Assembly (NCBI GenBank): GCA_036382855.1
Contig: DASVPO010000009.1
Location: 62,001-126,000, forward strand
Origin: DASVTR01 sp036382855
GTDB taxonomy: Bacteria > Acidobacteriota > Blastocatellia > Pyrinomonadales > Pyrinomonadaceae
Length of the DNA stretch: 64,000 nt
Reading direction: 5' to 3'
Numbering within the stretch: the first letter of the stretch is position 1; each line of letters opens with the position of its first letter. Below, piece after piece: positions 41,203 to 49,930 of the stretch. A program made the position numbers and the translations under genes. The notes under the pieces are model-generated. The model was given only the letters and a program-made list of their open reading frames with translations. It had not been told where the DNA came from and did not search any database.

Positions 41203-41868
41203 ATGCCAGCCAAGAACGAGGATTTGCACGGCAACGTGCCTGACACGGCGGCCGTCGTGTTGCTGCTGATTGACGTTATCAACGACCTTGAATTCGATAG
41301 CGGGCGCAAGCTTCTGAAGCACGCCCTGCCGATGGCCGGAAAGATTGCCGCTCTCAAGCGGCGGGCCAAAAAGGCAGGAATTCCGGCCATCTATGTCAAC
41401 GACAATTTCGGGCGCTGGCAGTCGGACTTCAACAAACTTCTCGCACACTGCCTCGAAGACGACGTGCTCGGCAAGCCTCTGGCCGAACGGCTGCGGCCAG
41501 ACGAAGACGACTACTTCGTTCTCAAGCCAAAGCACTCAGGCTTTTTCTCCACCACGCTCGACACGCTGCTCGAATACCTCAAAGCTCGGACCATCATCCT
41601 GACCGGCGTGACCGCAGACATCTGCGTGCTCTTTACAGCCAACGATGCTTACATGCGCGATTTCCATCTCGTTATTCCTTCCGACTGCGTGGCCTCCGCC
41701 GACAAGGAAGCCAACCGTCATGCTTTAGAGTTGATGGAGCGTGTGCTCAAGGCAGACACGAGGCCGTCGGCAGAGCTTGACCTGAAGGAGTTGCAGCAAC
41801 AGGCGGTGAGCGAATCGGAGCCAAAGAATCCGCAATCGCAAGCGCCGCAGTATGCCGTTGAGAAATAG
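41203..41868 (+). CDS. Isochorismatase-like cysteine hydrolase
   Basis: 221 residues from ATG 41203; a GTG at 41083 would add 40 residues unlike the family. The catalytic triad is visible: Asp in VVLLLIDVINDLEF, Lys in LKPKHSGFFST, and Cys in GVTADICVLFTANDAYMRDFHL, with the cis-peptide VT before it. The fold hydrolyses amides or enol ethers (nicotinamide, isochorismate, N-carbamoyl compounds); the substrate is not evident. The C-terminus carries a Gln/Ser-rich tail of about 30 residues. Confidence 0.88.
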   Translation: MPAKNEDLHGNVPDTAAVVLLLIDVINDLEFDSGRKLLKHALPMAGKIAALKRRAKKAGIPAIYVNDNFGRWQSDFNKLLAHCLEDDVLGKPLAERLRPDEDDYFVLKPKHSGFFSTTLDTLLEYLKARTIILTGVTADICVLFTANDAYMRDFHLVIPSDCVASADKEANRHALELMERVLKADTRPSAELDLKELQQQAVSESEPKNPQSQAPQYAVEK

Positions 41869-41960
41869 ACAACCGCAAAGGCGCGGCCGTTTTGAGGTCG
41901 CCGCTGACGCTCGATTGACGTTTACCATTTCCGCTTTCAAGCTTCTAAGGAGGGTTTCCC

Positions 41961-42632
41961 TTGCGACGCAAACTTCGTGAAAACGGTCTCTCACTCGTGC
42001 TCTTTGGCCTCTTCTTTTTCAGTTTTCTAGTCGGCCAGAGCGTGATGGGTTACAAGGAATATAACGACGACCAGGAGGAACACGGGCGGCCCACCATCAA
42101 CTATACGCAGTATCTAGGCACAGCTCATTTTCTGGAAGCGACGATGGAAAACTGGGAATCCGAGTTTCTACAGATGTTTGCCTTCATCTTCCTCTCCGCG
42201 TTTCTCTACCAGAAAGGCTCAGCCGAATCGAAGAAGCTTGACGAAGAGGAATCGGTTGACAGAGACCCTCGGAAGTCTAAGAACAAACGCGACGCGCCGT
42301 GGCCCGTTCGCCGTGGCGGCTGGATACTCAAGCTCTACGAAAACTCCCTGAGCATCACTTTCATGCTCCTCTTTCTCATCTCCTTCTACCTGCACGCCGT
42401 CGGCGGCGCACGCGAATACAATCAAGACCAGATCGAACACGGGCGCACGGAGCATGTTTCGGCTATACAGTATATGGGCACATCGCGCTTCTGGTTTGAG
42501 TCGCTGCAAAACTGGCAGAGCGAGTTTCTGGCTATCGGCTCGATGGTCGTGCTCACCATCTGGCTGCGACAGAGAGGCTCGCCCGAATCCAAGCCCGTTG
42601 ACGCCCCACATAGCCAGACAGGAAAAGATTAA
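41961..42632 (+). CDS. DUF6766-type membrane protein with internal duplication
   Basis: 223 residues from TTG 41961, with AAGGAGGG before it. The protein is two copies of one unit: residues about 5-88 and 125-210 align well (ENGLSLVLFGLFFFSF with ENSLSITFMLLFLISF; GYKEYNDDQEEHGR with GAREYNQDQIEHGR; ENWESEFLQ with QNWQSEFLA; KGSAESK with RGSPESK). Each unit has two membrane helices, so four in total, joined by a charged cytoplasmic loop. Function unknown. The stop codon is the first TAA of a GGTAAAA array. Confidence 0.82.
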   Translation: MRRKLRENGLSLVLFGLFFFSFLVGQSVMGYKEYNDDQEEHGRPTINYTQYLGTAHFLEATMENWESEFLQMFAFIFLSAFLYQKGSAESKKLDEEESVDRDPRKSKNKRDAPWPVRRGGWILKLYENSLSITFMLLFLISFYLHAVGGAREYNQDQIEHGRTEHVSAIQYMGTSRFWFESLQNWQSEFLAIGSMVVLTIWLRQRGSPESKPVDAPHSQTGKD

Positions 42633-42735
42633 GGTAAAAGTAAAAAGGTAAAAGTAAGAGAAAGAAGAAAGGGAAGATGAGAGGCTTGCTCTTTATCTTC
42701 CCTTTTACCTTTTACCTTTTTACTTTTACCTTGTT
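42630..42735. repeat. Inverted GGTAAAA array between convergent genes
   Basis: A perfect 24-bp stem joins 42631-42654 to 42709-42732, and an inner 8-bp stem GGGAAGAT/ATCTTCCC (42671-42678 with 42695-42702) closes the loop. It contains the DUF6766 stop and abuts the S41 protease stop, so it probably terminates both transcripts. Confidence 0.92.
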
Positions 42736-44473
42736 ATGGTTCGCGGCGCGCACGCAAGGCGGTCATCGCGAGCTCTCTGGCGCGCGGCATGACCTCTATG
42801 GCTTTGGCGACCTGCGGGTCGTCGAGGATAAGCACCTGGTCGGCGGCGGTTCTGCCGAAGGCGGCAGTAATCAGATCGAAGCGCAGTTGGACTTCGATGA
42901 AAGAGCGCTGGCGGTCAAGCTGCGGCACAAACGCTTTCCATTCCGGCTTGCTCGCGATGAACTCCTTGAAGGCTTTGTAGAGCGCATCCGTGACGGGATA
43001 GTCCGTCGGCTGTATCTTGCGGTTATAGTCCGTGAGGCGCGTCACCTTGTAGGAGTCGAAGCCGGGAATGCGCCCGTTGACTACTTCACGCGTGAAGAAG
43101 AAGAGCGGGTTGAGCAGACGGATCTGCGGGACGGTCAGCGTCCGCGCCTTAACGACTTCGTCCGGCATAATACCGCCGCCGCCGTAGACTGGACGCCCCG
43201 TGTCTGTGCGGCTTTCAGGCCCGCTCGGTTTCTGCTCCTCTTTCTTGTCGAGGTTGATTGAGCCGCCGCGCGTGTAATAGTCGTAGAAGCCGCCGCCGGA
43301 GTAGTCGCGTTGAATGAGGCGGCCAGAAGGCGTGTAGTACTTGGCGGTCGTCAGCGTCAGCCCTGCGCCGTATTCGAGCGGGAAGATGCCCTGCACGAGT
43401 CCCTTGCCGAAGCTGTTCTGGCCGACGATGAGCGCGCGGTCGTGGTCCTGCATTGCGCCCGCGACGATTTCCGAGGCCGACGCGGAATTGCCGTTGACGA
43501 GAATGACGAGCGGCGTCTGGTTGGGCGACAGGTTTCGTGCCTTATACTCGGCATCGCCCAGCCCGTCGCGCCCTTTCTGCGTCAGAATCAATTGCCCGCG
43601 TTGCAGGAATTTGTCTGAGACGCGAATGGCCTGGTCCAGAAAGCCGCCGGGATTGTTGCGCAAATCGAGGACGAGCGAAGTCATGCCCTGCTCTTTCAGG
43701 GCTTCGAGTTTTTCCTGTAGCTCATCTGTCGTCGTGTAGTTGAAGCCGTTGGTCATGGCGATGTAGCCGACGCCGGGCCTCAGCATGTAGGCATCGGGCA
43801 CGGAAGGCTGCGGGACGGCATCGCGCGTAATCTCTACGGTTTCAGGGCGATTCGTCGCCGCCCGCTCGACAGTGATTTTGACCTGCGAGCCGCGCGGCCC
43901 GCGTATCTTATCGCGCACTTCCAGAGAGCCTTTGCCGCGCATCTCTACGTCGTCAACGCTGACGATGCGGTCGCCGAAGCGCAAGCCTGCGCGCGCCGCC
44001 GGTGAATTTTCAAACGTCGCGAGAATATACGTATCTGTCTGATCGCCTATCGTCTGATTGCCGATTGAAGCGCCGATGCCGTAATACTCCGAGCGCTGGT
44101 CTGTCTTCAGTTCGTCAAACTCTTCGCGGTCGTAATAGTTTGAGTGCGGGTCGAGCGAGCGCAGCATGCCGATGATGGACGACTTGAAGACGGCGTTGTA
44201 GTCGAGCTTATTGCCGTCAACGTAGTTTTCCTGAATAATCGTCAGGGCCTCTGCAAAGTCTTTCTCGACTTCGGCGGTCGCGCCGCTCGGCAGGCGTGAA
44301 CGCATAGCGCGGCGACCGAGAACCGTAGTGCTGGAAGAACGCCCGCCGTTCTCGTTCGTGCGCCCTTGATTGGGCGGCCCCTGCTGTGTCTGCTGAGCGG
44401 AAACGAAAACTGGAAGAGTTAAAGCGACGAGGAGGAGCGCCACCAGCGCGCGACTTGTAAATCTTTTCTTCAC
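42734..44473 (-). CDS. S41-family carboxy-terminal processing protease
   Basis: 579 residues from GTG 44473, which has AAGAGG at a suitable distance; an ATG at 44518 lacks one. A signal peptide (FTSRALVALLLVALTLPVFVSAQ) precedes a Gln/Asn-rich stretch, the S41 N-terminal helices with LRSLDPHSNYYDREEF, a PDZ domain (about 150-235, ENSPAARAGLRFGDRIVSVD) and the protease core. Catalytic Ser lies in GNSASASEIVAGAMQD and Lys in GQNSFGKGLVQ. These periplasmic proteases trim or degrade proteins from the C-terminus. It is long for the family because of a C-terminal domain of about 170 residues. Confidence 0.93.
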   Translation of the reverse strand: MKKRFTSRALVALLLVALTLPVFVSAQQTQQGPPNQGRTNENGGRSSSTTVLGRRAMRSRLPSGATAEVEKDFAEALTIIQENYVDGNKLDYNAVFKSSIIGMLRSLDPHSNYYDREEFDELKTDQRSEYYGIGASIGNQTIGDQTDTYILATFENSPAARAGLRFGDRIVSVDDVEMRGKGSLEVRDKIRGPRGSQVKITVERAATNRPETVEITRDAVPQPSVPDAYMLRPGVGYIAMTNGFNYTTTDELQEKLEALKEQGMTSLVLDLRNNPGGFLDQAIRVSDKFLQRGQLILTQKGRDGLGDAEYKARNLSPNQTPLVILVNGNSASASEIVAGAMQDHDRALIVGQNSFGKGLVQGIFPLEYGAGLTLTTAKYYTPSGRLIQRDYSGGGFYDYYTRGGSINLDKKEEQKPSGPESRTDTGRPVYGGGGIMPDEVVKARTLTVPQIRLLNPLFFFTREVVNGRIPGFDSYKVTRLTDYNRKIQPTDYPVTDALYKAFKEFIASKPEWKAFVPQLDRQRSFIEVQLRFDLITAAFGRTAADQVLILDDPQVAKAIEVMPRARELAMTALRARREP

Positions 44474-44825
44474 TGCTGCAAGCCTCTTAAAAATTTTATA
44501 GAGTCTACAAGAAACCAAACGCCGCTCGCTTCCAAACTCTCTTCAGCCGGGCGGCGTCCTTCAGGCAAACTGGCCTTTTGCATAGTAACGGATGCGGACG
44601 GAGGCAGCAAGGTTGTAAAGATAGGGACGAGAGACGATAGAGATTGATTAACTTACTCGTCGCTTCATTTCATCACTTATCCGTTTGCGCGATGGCCGGA
44701 CGATGAAATAAAGCGATTTCTTTCATCCCTCGCTTTTTCTCGTGCGGAATGGGCGCTCATTCTGTACAATAGCCGTCCGCCGGGTCGGTTGAAGATTTTA
44801 GTTGCGAGCGAAGGAGAGTTTTGCC
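44474..44825. other. Intergenic region between divergent S41 and S8 protease genes
   Basis: 352 nt. A TACAAT box (44765-44770) lies about 55 nt before the S8 start without a clear -35. A 7-bp inverted repeat GATGAAA/TTTCATC is at 44702-44708 and 44721-44727. Nothing else recognisable. Confidence 0.4.
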
Positions 44826-45641
44826 ATGGCGCAGTCTGATGCGGCGTTTGCGGCCGCAGGCGTGCTCCCTGATTTGTGGTCAACCATCAAGCCGGACACG
44901 ACGTGGCAGGGCCGCACGGGCCGCGGCGTGCGCGTGGCGGTCGTGGATAGCGGCATTGACACGGAACATCCTGACCTGAAGGGCAAGGTCAAAGGCTCTT
45001 TCGAGGCTTATGTAGAGGGCGGCAAGGTTAACTTTCGTCCGTCGGAATCGGGCGATGCGGCGGGCCACGGCACGGCCTGCGCCGGCATCATCACTTCAAT
45101 CGCCCCGGAGGTTGACCTCTACAGCATCAAGGTCTTGGGCGCAAACGCCTCCGGCTCCGGCGACATGTTTCTGGCGGGCCTTGATTTCGCCATCAAGCAG
45201 AAGATGCAGGTTATCAACCTCTCTCTGGGAACAACCAAGCCGCAGTATCACGGGCCGCTGCACGACCTGCTCGACCGCGCTTATCATGCGGGCTGCATCG
45301 TCGTCGCCGCCGCCAACAATCTTCCGCAGCCAAGTTTTCCATCAATCTTCTCGTCCTCGCTCGTCTCCGTCGTCAAAAACAACAGCACAGACCCTTACAA
45401 GTTTGGCTACCGTTACGGCGAAATCATCGAACTCGTCGCGCCCGGCGTGCAGGTCAAAACCACTTGGCCCGGCGGCGGCTACAGGCAGATAACCGGCAAT
45501 AGTTTCGCCTGCCCGGCCATCGTCGGCATCATCGCCCTGATTATGGAGGCGTATCCTGACTTAACGCCCTTCCAGGCCAAAACAATCCTCTACGCCATCG
45601 CGCGACAGAACCAACAAGAAGTGGACGCAGGCAAGCAATAA
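44826..45641 (+). CDS. S8 (subtilisin-like) serine peptidase without signal peptide
   Basis: 271 residues from ATG 44826, with AAGGAGAG before it; the alternative at 44802 lacks one. The catalytic triad is seen as VAVVDSGIDTEHPDL (Asp), AAGHGTACAGII (His) and TGNSFACPAIVGIIALI (Ser), with the oxyanion Asn region VVAAANNLP. There is no secretion signal and no long propeptide, so it may act in the cytoplasm. It converges on the ABC exporter/small-peptide pair at 45842-48535, and subtilases often mature modified peptides; such a role here is a guess. Confidence 0.92.
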   Translation: MAQSDAAFAAAGVLPDLWSTIKPDTTWQGRTGRGVRVAVVDSGIDTEHPDLKGKVKGSFEAYVEGGKVNFRPSESGDAAGHGTACAGIITSIAPEVDLYSIKVLGANASGSGDMFLAGLDFAIKQKMQVINLSLGTTKPQYHGPLHDLLDRAYHAGCIVVAAANNLPQPSFPSIFSSSLVSVVKNNSTDPYKFGYRYGEIIELVAPGVQVKTTWPGGGYRQITGNSFACPAIVGIIALIMEAYPDLTPFQAKTILYAIARQNQQEVDAGKQ

Positions 45642-45780
45642 CAGCGCTCATCCCTCTTCCGGCGCTGCTCCCTCAAGACCGTTTCACCTCGCTTCAACTT
45701 ACACGAACACAGGGCAGCTTGGCTCTCTGTCTTCCTCGCTGACAACTGCTTGCAAACGCTTTTGCTCTTCTAAACACATG

Positions 45781-45842
45781 AAGGCGGAAGCTCTCTTAAT
45801 CAAGAGAGCTTCCGCCTTTGGACCTTGGACCTTGGACTTTTT
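45781..45842. repeat. 17-bp hairpin followed by TTGGACC heptamers
   Basis: AAGGCGGAAGCTCTCTT (45781-45797) and its exact reverse complement (45802-45818) form a 17-bp stem with a 4-nt loop. Three TTGGACC/TTGGACT units run from there to the ABC gene stop, without an inverted partner. It probably terminates the convergent S8 and ABC transcripts. Confidence 0.88.
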
Positions 45843-47941
45843 CAGACCATCTTAACTTTCATGCCGGGCGGCGGTGCGCCCTTCTGCGGAACGCCGAGCG
45901 GCATCGCGCCGGCGTCATCGCCGCGCGTGCGCAAGAGCGACGGGTCAACGTTCTTCAGGTTGTAAAGCGTCTTGTAGAGTCCTTCGCGATTGATGAGTTC
46001 TTCGTGTGTGCCTTCGTCTGCGACGCGACCGTCCTTGAGGACGATGATGCGGTCGGCAACGGCCGCAACGAAGTTAAGGTCGTGGCTGATGACGATGCAG
46101 GTGCGCTCTTTCGCGTATTCGCGGATGACTGTAATCAAGCGGTTGCGCTGGTCTGCGTCCAGATTCTCGGTCGGCTCGTCTAAAAGGAGCACTTCGGGTT
46201 TTCTGAGCAGGCAGCGCGCGAGGGCTATCAGTCGTTTCTGCCCGCCAGAGGGGACGGAGACATCAACGACCGTATCGTAGCCCTGCGGCATGCGTTGCGG
46301 GTCAACGATAACGTCGTGTATGTGCGCAAGCTTGCAGGCTTCTTCTATCTCCGCGTCGGTCGCGCCCTCCTTGCCGAGGCGCACGTTTTCCCTGATGGTT
46401 TCCTTCAGGAAGAAGGGAAACTGCGAGAGCTTTGAGACCTGCTCGCGCAAGCTGTTGAGCGTGTAGTCGGAGATGTCTTTGCCTTCGATGAGGATGCGGC
46501 CTTCGCTCGGATCAAGGAAGCGCAGGACGCAATTCATAATCGTTGACTTGCCGCAACCGATTGGCCCAACGAAAGCAATCGTCTCGCCTTCCCTGATGTG
46601 AAACGAAAGACCGTTTAAGACCTTCTGCGTGGGCGAGTAGCCGAAGTGCACGTTTTCGAAAGTGATGTCGCCGTGAACCTCGCCCAACTCTTTCGCGCCC
46701 GGTTTTTCAACAACCGTCGGCTTCGTGTCCAGCAGTTGATACGTCGAGACGACGTTCGGCACGAGCGATTGGTAATCCGTGTAAGACTTGATAAGGCGCT
46801 GGACCGGGCCGAACATCTGCGGCACGAATTGCACGAAGACGATGATGCTCGCAATCGTCAGGCCGAGTTGGCGGCCAAACAGGATGCCGACAAGGAGGAC
46901 GAGGGCAGTCGAGAGCGCAATGAAGATTTGCGCGCCGCTCGCTCCCGCATAGACCCAGGCTATCATCTCCGCGTTGAAGCGGGCCGAAGCCTTCGAGACG
47001 GCGTTGAAGCGTGCGCTCCGTTTCTTCTGCGCGTTGAAGACCTGTATGTCTGCCATGCCGCTGATAGTCTCTTCGAGTTCCGCGCCGAGGTCGCGCCCGC
47101 TCAAGGCCATCTGCATCGCAGATTTTTGGAGCTTCCCGCTCGTGTAGCGAAACATCAGGAGCGCCAGCGGCCCGAGCGCAATCGCAACGAGCGTCATCTT
47201 CCAACTAAGGCCCAGCAGATAAATGAACGCAATCAGCAGCACGATTGTGTCAATCAGCGGTGTCAAAAGCACCTGCGTTAAAAGCCGCTGCACGCCGCTC
47301 GATTCCGAAGAGACGCGCTGCATGAGTGCGCCCGTCTTGCCGCCCGTGAAGAAATCGAGCGAGAGCGATTGCATGTGGTCGTAGACCTGCTGGCGTATGT
47401 CTGTGATTAAACGCTGGTCCAGTTTGGAATCGAGCCACGCGCGGACGAAGCTCGTCACGTGCGAGAGCACGAGCGCGAGCGCCCAGATGGCGAAGATGGT
47501 GGCGAAGCTTAAGGGCGTGGCGAGCCAGCCCTGAAAGCCCGTGAGTTCAGCTGCGTTCGGCTTGCTGTAGAGCCTGCCCGTCAGATTCCAGATGCCGTCC
47601 CACCGCGCGGGGTCGGCCGCAACGCCGCCTAAGATTGCCATCAGCGGGCCGAACGCTGCGCTGTAGACGAAGGGAATCAACGTCGTCAGCAAAGCCATCA
47701 GGATTGAGAGGGCGACGATTCCCTTGTGGTGACTAAGCAGGCCGAGAGCGCGTTTGATATACGGGCGCGCGCTCAGCTTGCCCGCAGGCATGGGCATTCC
47801 CATCATCGCGCCCGGCGGCATTGCACCCGGCGGCGGCCCTGCGACGGGCTTGCCGGCGGGCATTGGCCCATTTGGCGCGTTCAGGGGTTTCCCGGTCGGC
47901 ATTCCCGGAGGCATGTCAGGAGGCTTCGGTGCACTGGACAT
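45842..47941 (-). CDS. ABC exporter with fused membrane and ATPase domains
   Basis: 699 residues. An unusual N-terminus of about 55 residues, rich in Met, Pro and Gly, precedes six membrane helices (type-1 exporter fold, about 65-380) and the nucleotide-binding domain: Walker A FVGPIGCGKSTIMN, signature VPSGGQKRLIALARCLL (variant of LSGGQ), Walker B EVLLLDEPTENLDADQ and switch His in IVISHDLNFV. No C39 peptidase domain is present. The 87-residue peptide gene lies upstream on the same strand, making peptide export a reasonable guess; a lipid or drug exporter is the alternative. Confidence 0.92.
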   Translation of the reverse strand: MSSAPKPPDMPPGMPTGKPLNAPNGPMPAGKPVAGPPPGAMPPGAMMGMPMPAGKLSARPYIKRALGLLSHHKGIVALSILMALLTTLIPFVYSAAFGPLMAILGGVAADPARWDGIWNLTGRLYSKPNAAELTGFQGWLATPLSFATIFAIWALALVLSHVTSFVRAWLDSKLDQRLITDIRQQVYDHMQSLSLDFFTGGKTGALMQRVSSESSGVQRLLTQVLLTPLIDTIVLLIAFIYLLGLSWKMTLVAIALGPLALLMFRYTSGKLQKSAMQMALSGRDLGAELEETISGMADIQVFNAQKKRSARFNAVSKASARFNAEMIAWVYAGASGAQIFIALSTALVLLVGILFGRQLGLTIASIIVFVQFVPQMFGPVQRLIKSYTDYQSLVPNVVSTYQLLDTKPTVVEKPGAKELGEVHGDITFENVHFGYSPTQKVLNGLSFHIREGETIAFVGPIGCGKSTIMNCVLRFLDPSEGRILIEGKDISDYTLNSLREQVSKLSQFPFFLKETIRENVRLGKEGATDAEIEEACKLAHIHDVIVDPQRMPQGYDTVVDVSVPSGGQKRLIALARCLLRKPEVLLLDEPTENLDADQRNRLITVIREYAKERTCIVISHDLNFVAAVADRIIVLKDGRVADEGTHEELINREGLYKTLYNLKNVDPSLLRTRGDDAGAMPLGVPQKGAPPPGMKVKMV

Positions 47942-48271
47942 AATCAGTCTCTTTTTAGTTGGGCAAGAAGATTCAAAAGAATGCTTGAAGAGCAGGCCCG
48001 GTGCTGGGCGTCTTCAAATCACTAAAAGAGCAAGCAGGACAACGGACAACAACGACGAGCCGCTACTTTAACCTGAAGCGCCGCGCTTCGTCCAGAATAA
48101 GCTCTTGGGCTATGAAGTTGTTGGTAGTAGTGAGTCAACCTTGAGAGCGTTTGAGAGAGAAGCGAATGCTTGTGTGCCGTTGAAAGCGCGGGCGCGCAGA
48201 AAAGGACGCGGGCGGGAAGAAAGCGCCATGGCAATCTTCCCGCCCGTTGACGGCCGGTTGACCGTGCAAGA
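47942..48271. other. Gap between the candidate precursor peptide and the ABC exporter
   Basis: 330 nt. Apart from the strong 11-bp hairpin at 48210-48245 I see no open frame with a ribosome-binding site and no further repeat. Confidence 0.45.
48210..48245 (-). terminator. Strong hairpin just after the candidate precursor peptide gene
   Basis: GGGCGGGAAGA (48210-48220) and TCTTCCCGCCC (48235-48245) form a perfect 11-bp stem 27 nt after the stop. On the minus strand GCGTCC and then TTTT follow, so termination may be partial. A partial terminator between precursor and exporter is common in peptide-export operons. Confidence 0.55.
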
Positions 48272-48535
48272 CTAGCAGCGACAATAGTACCAATAGAGGA
48301 TGTCGCCCGTGATCTTGTCGTAGATGTAGCAGATGCAGACATCGTTGTAGGCTTGAACGTCGCCTTCGACCTTGACCGCGCCCGGGGCATCAACCTGCTG
48401 GCCTTTGCTCGTGTCGCCCTCGGAAGAGGAGACCTTCTTCATTTCGATCTGCTCAAAACCTGAAAGCTGATCGTCGGGGATATTGTAATAGGTTGGTTCT
48501 CCGCCTTCTTTGGGCAGTGTGCTCAGAATAGCCAT
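48272..48535 (-). CDS. Small peptide with Cys/aromatic-rich C-terminus, candidate modified-peptide (RiPP) precursor
   Basis: 87 residues; AAAGGAGAA lies 12 nt before the ATG. I do not recognise a family. Residues 1-66 are soluble and charged and contain YYNIPDDQLSGFEQIEM, the acidic-hydrophobic type of segment often found in leader peptides; the last 21 residues hold four Cys and six aromatic residues (starting CICYIYDK, ending YWYYCRC). This leader-plus-core look, a hairpin after the gene and an ABC exporter next on the strand suggest a precursor of a modified or disulfide-bonded peptide. No recognisable modification enzyme is nearby. A small metal-binding protein is the alternative. Confidence 0.6.
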   Translation of the reverse strand: MAILSTLPKEGGEPTYYNIPDDQLSGFEQIEMKKVSSSEGDTSKGQQVDAPGAVKVEGDVQAYNDVCICYIYDKITGDILYWYYCRC

Positions 48536-49079
48536 GGCTTTCTCATTCTCCTTTTCGAAACTTTGTGACGAGGATTTTCTTCCTCAGGGTTTATTGTCAA
48601 ACTGGAACCCGGTCGTGCGCTCTCTCATGCCTGACCGGCCCGGATAATCAAATTCGCGCTGCCTTACCTTTCAAACTCTCCGGCAGCCGACAAACCGAAC
48701 AGGCCCAGGGGACTCTTTATTATTTTCACTGTGCTCAGCAATCGGTTCGTTTGATTGACGCGAGGCCAGAAGCTTTTTGCGATAACGACTCAACATCAAT
48801 TTTCGCGAACGCTAGCCAGCGGCCCCGACCGTTAAAGCGCGCTTTACGGACAGCTAAAGACAGTACTGGCGAAAGGCCATGCAGGTGATTTATTCCCTAT
48901 CTGGATTTAATGCGAAGAGCAGGAACGCTCCCGGCAGCGCAGACGGCCCGAATTTCAGCCTTCTGCACAATAAGGGCGGCACCACTGTGAGCAGCCACGC
49001 CAGATGTTATAGCGGTCTAAAGCAGGCGCATCCTAGCAGCAATCCGACACCGAGCGCAAGCACTTTTCTCGCGGCCGCC
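48536..49079. other. Gap between the TlpA-like gene and the candidate precursor peptide
   Basis: 544 nt, presumably containing the precursor's promoter. A TTGACA consensus -35 lies on the minus strand at about 48595-48600, but no good -10 follows at 16-18 nt. Two plus-strand frames here have no ribosome-binding site or protein-like composition and are not called. Confidence 0.4.
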
Positions 49080-49904
49080 CTATTCATCCAGACATTCTTG
49101 AAGAATTTGCTGGAACATGGCGTCGCCGCCGCCGAATCTATAGCGCACGATTCCCTGCCGGTCAACGAGCGCAAGGGCGGGCATTCCCGTCGCTCCGTAA
49201 AGCGTCTGCGTGCGCTCGTCCGCAGAGACGCCGACAGGGAAAACGATGTCTCGCTCCGTTATAAACTGCCTGACTAACTTCAACTCTTCCTCGCGCGCAT
49301 TAGCATCGCCGCCATAGGCCAGATAATGGCGCGTCAAGGCTAGAATGTGCAGGCCGCGCCCGGCGTGCGCGTTGTGCATCTCCTTCAGTTTGGGAAACAT
49401 CTCGTCGCAGGGCTTGCACCAAGTCGCCCAGAATTCCAGCAGGACAACCTGCCCGCGCAAATCCGCAAGACTCTTCGGCCCTGAGTTAATCCAGCTTTCG
49501 ACCGCGATTTCCGGCGCGGGCTGCCCCGTGAGGTTCAGTTGAATGTTGAGGTCGCGAATCTGCACGCGGTCGGCCATCGCCATACGCTTTTCCGCCGCAG
49601 AGCCTCTGGCCTCTATCAGCGAAAAGATTTTCTCAGCATAAACGGATTCCACCGCCAGCATCTCGCGCGCCTCTTGCAGTTTGCCGGCCGCCAGATACGA
49701 ACTCGTCAGCATCGTCGCCAGACGAACGCGCGACTGGAACTTAACCTCGTAGGGCGTTTGCCGCGCCTCTTTGAGCGCCTCTTCCAACTGGTTTGTCGCG
49801 CCGCTCGCATCGCCCGCCGAACGCAATTCAATCGCACGCGCGAGGCTTGCGTCCAGCCGCTCCTGCGGCGTCAAGCCCGCTGATTCCGTTAACACTTCCT
49901 GCAT
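49080..49904 (-). CDS. TlpA-like thioredoxin-domain protein
   Basis: 274 residues from ATG 49904 (a TTG three codons earlier is weaker). Residues 1-125 are helical and TPR-like (ARAIELRSAGDASGATNQLEEALKEA). The C-terminal thioredoxin fold contains LEFWATWCKPCDEMFPKLKEM with the redox CxxC, and the cis-Pro segment GATGMPALALVDRQG. No signal peptide or membrane helix is visible, unusual for TlpA-type proteins, which normally face the periplasm; export may depend on an unseen signal, or it works in the cytoplasm. It is the gene upstream of the Cys-rich peptide, so a role in its disulfides is possible but unproven. Confidence 0.85.
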   Translation of the reverse strand: MQEVLTESAGLTPQERLDASLARAIELRSAGDASGATNQLEEALKEARQTPYEVKFQSRVRLATMLTSSYLAAGKLQEAREMLAVESVYAEKIFSLIEARGSAAEKRMAMADRVQIRDLNIQLNLTGQPAPEIAVESWINSGPKSLADLRGQVVLLEFWATWCKPCDEMFPKLKEMHNAHAGRGLHILALTRHYLAYGGDANAREEELKLVRQFITERDIVFPVGVSADERTQTLYGATGMPALALVDRQGIVRYRFGGGDAMFQQILQECLDE

Positions 49905-49930
49905 TATCTCCAATTCTCCAAGCTCCTCTT

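Noticed and set aside
48565..49277. Two plus-strand frames of 107 and 132 codons
   Set aside because: No ribosome-binding sites, low-quality composition, and the second runs antisense into the TlpA-like gene.
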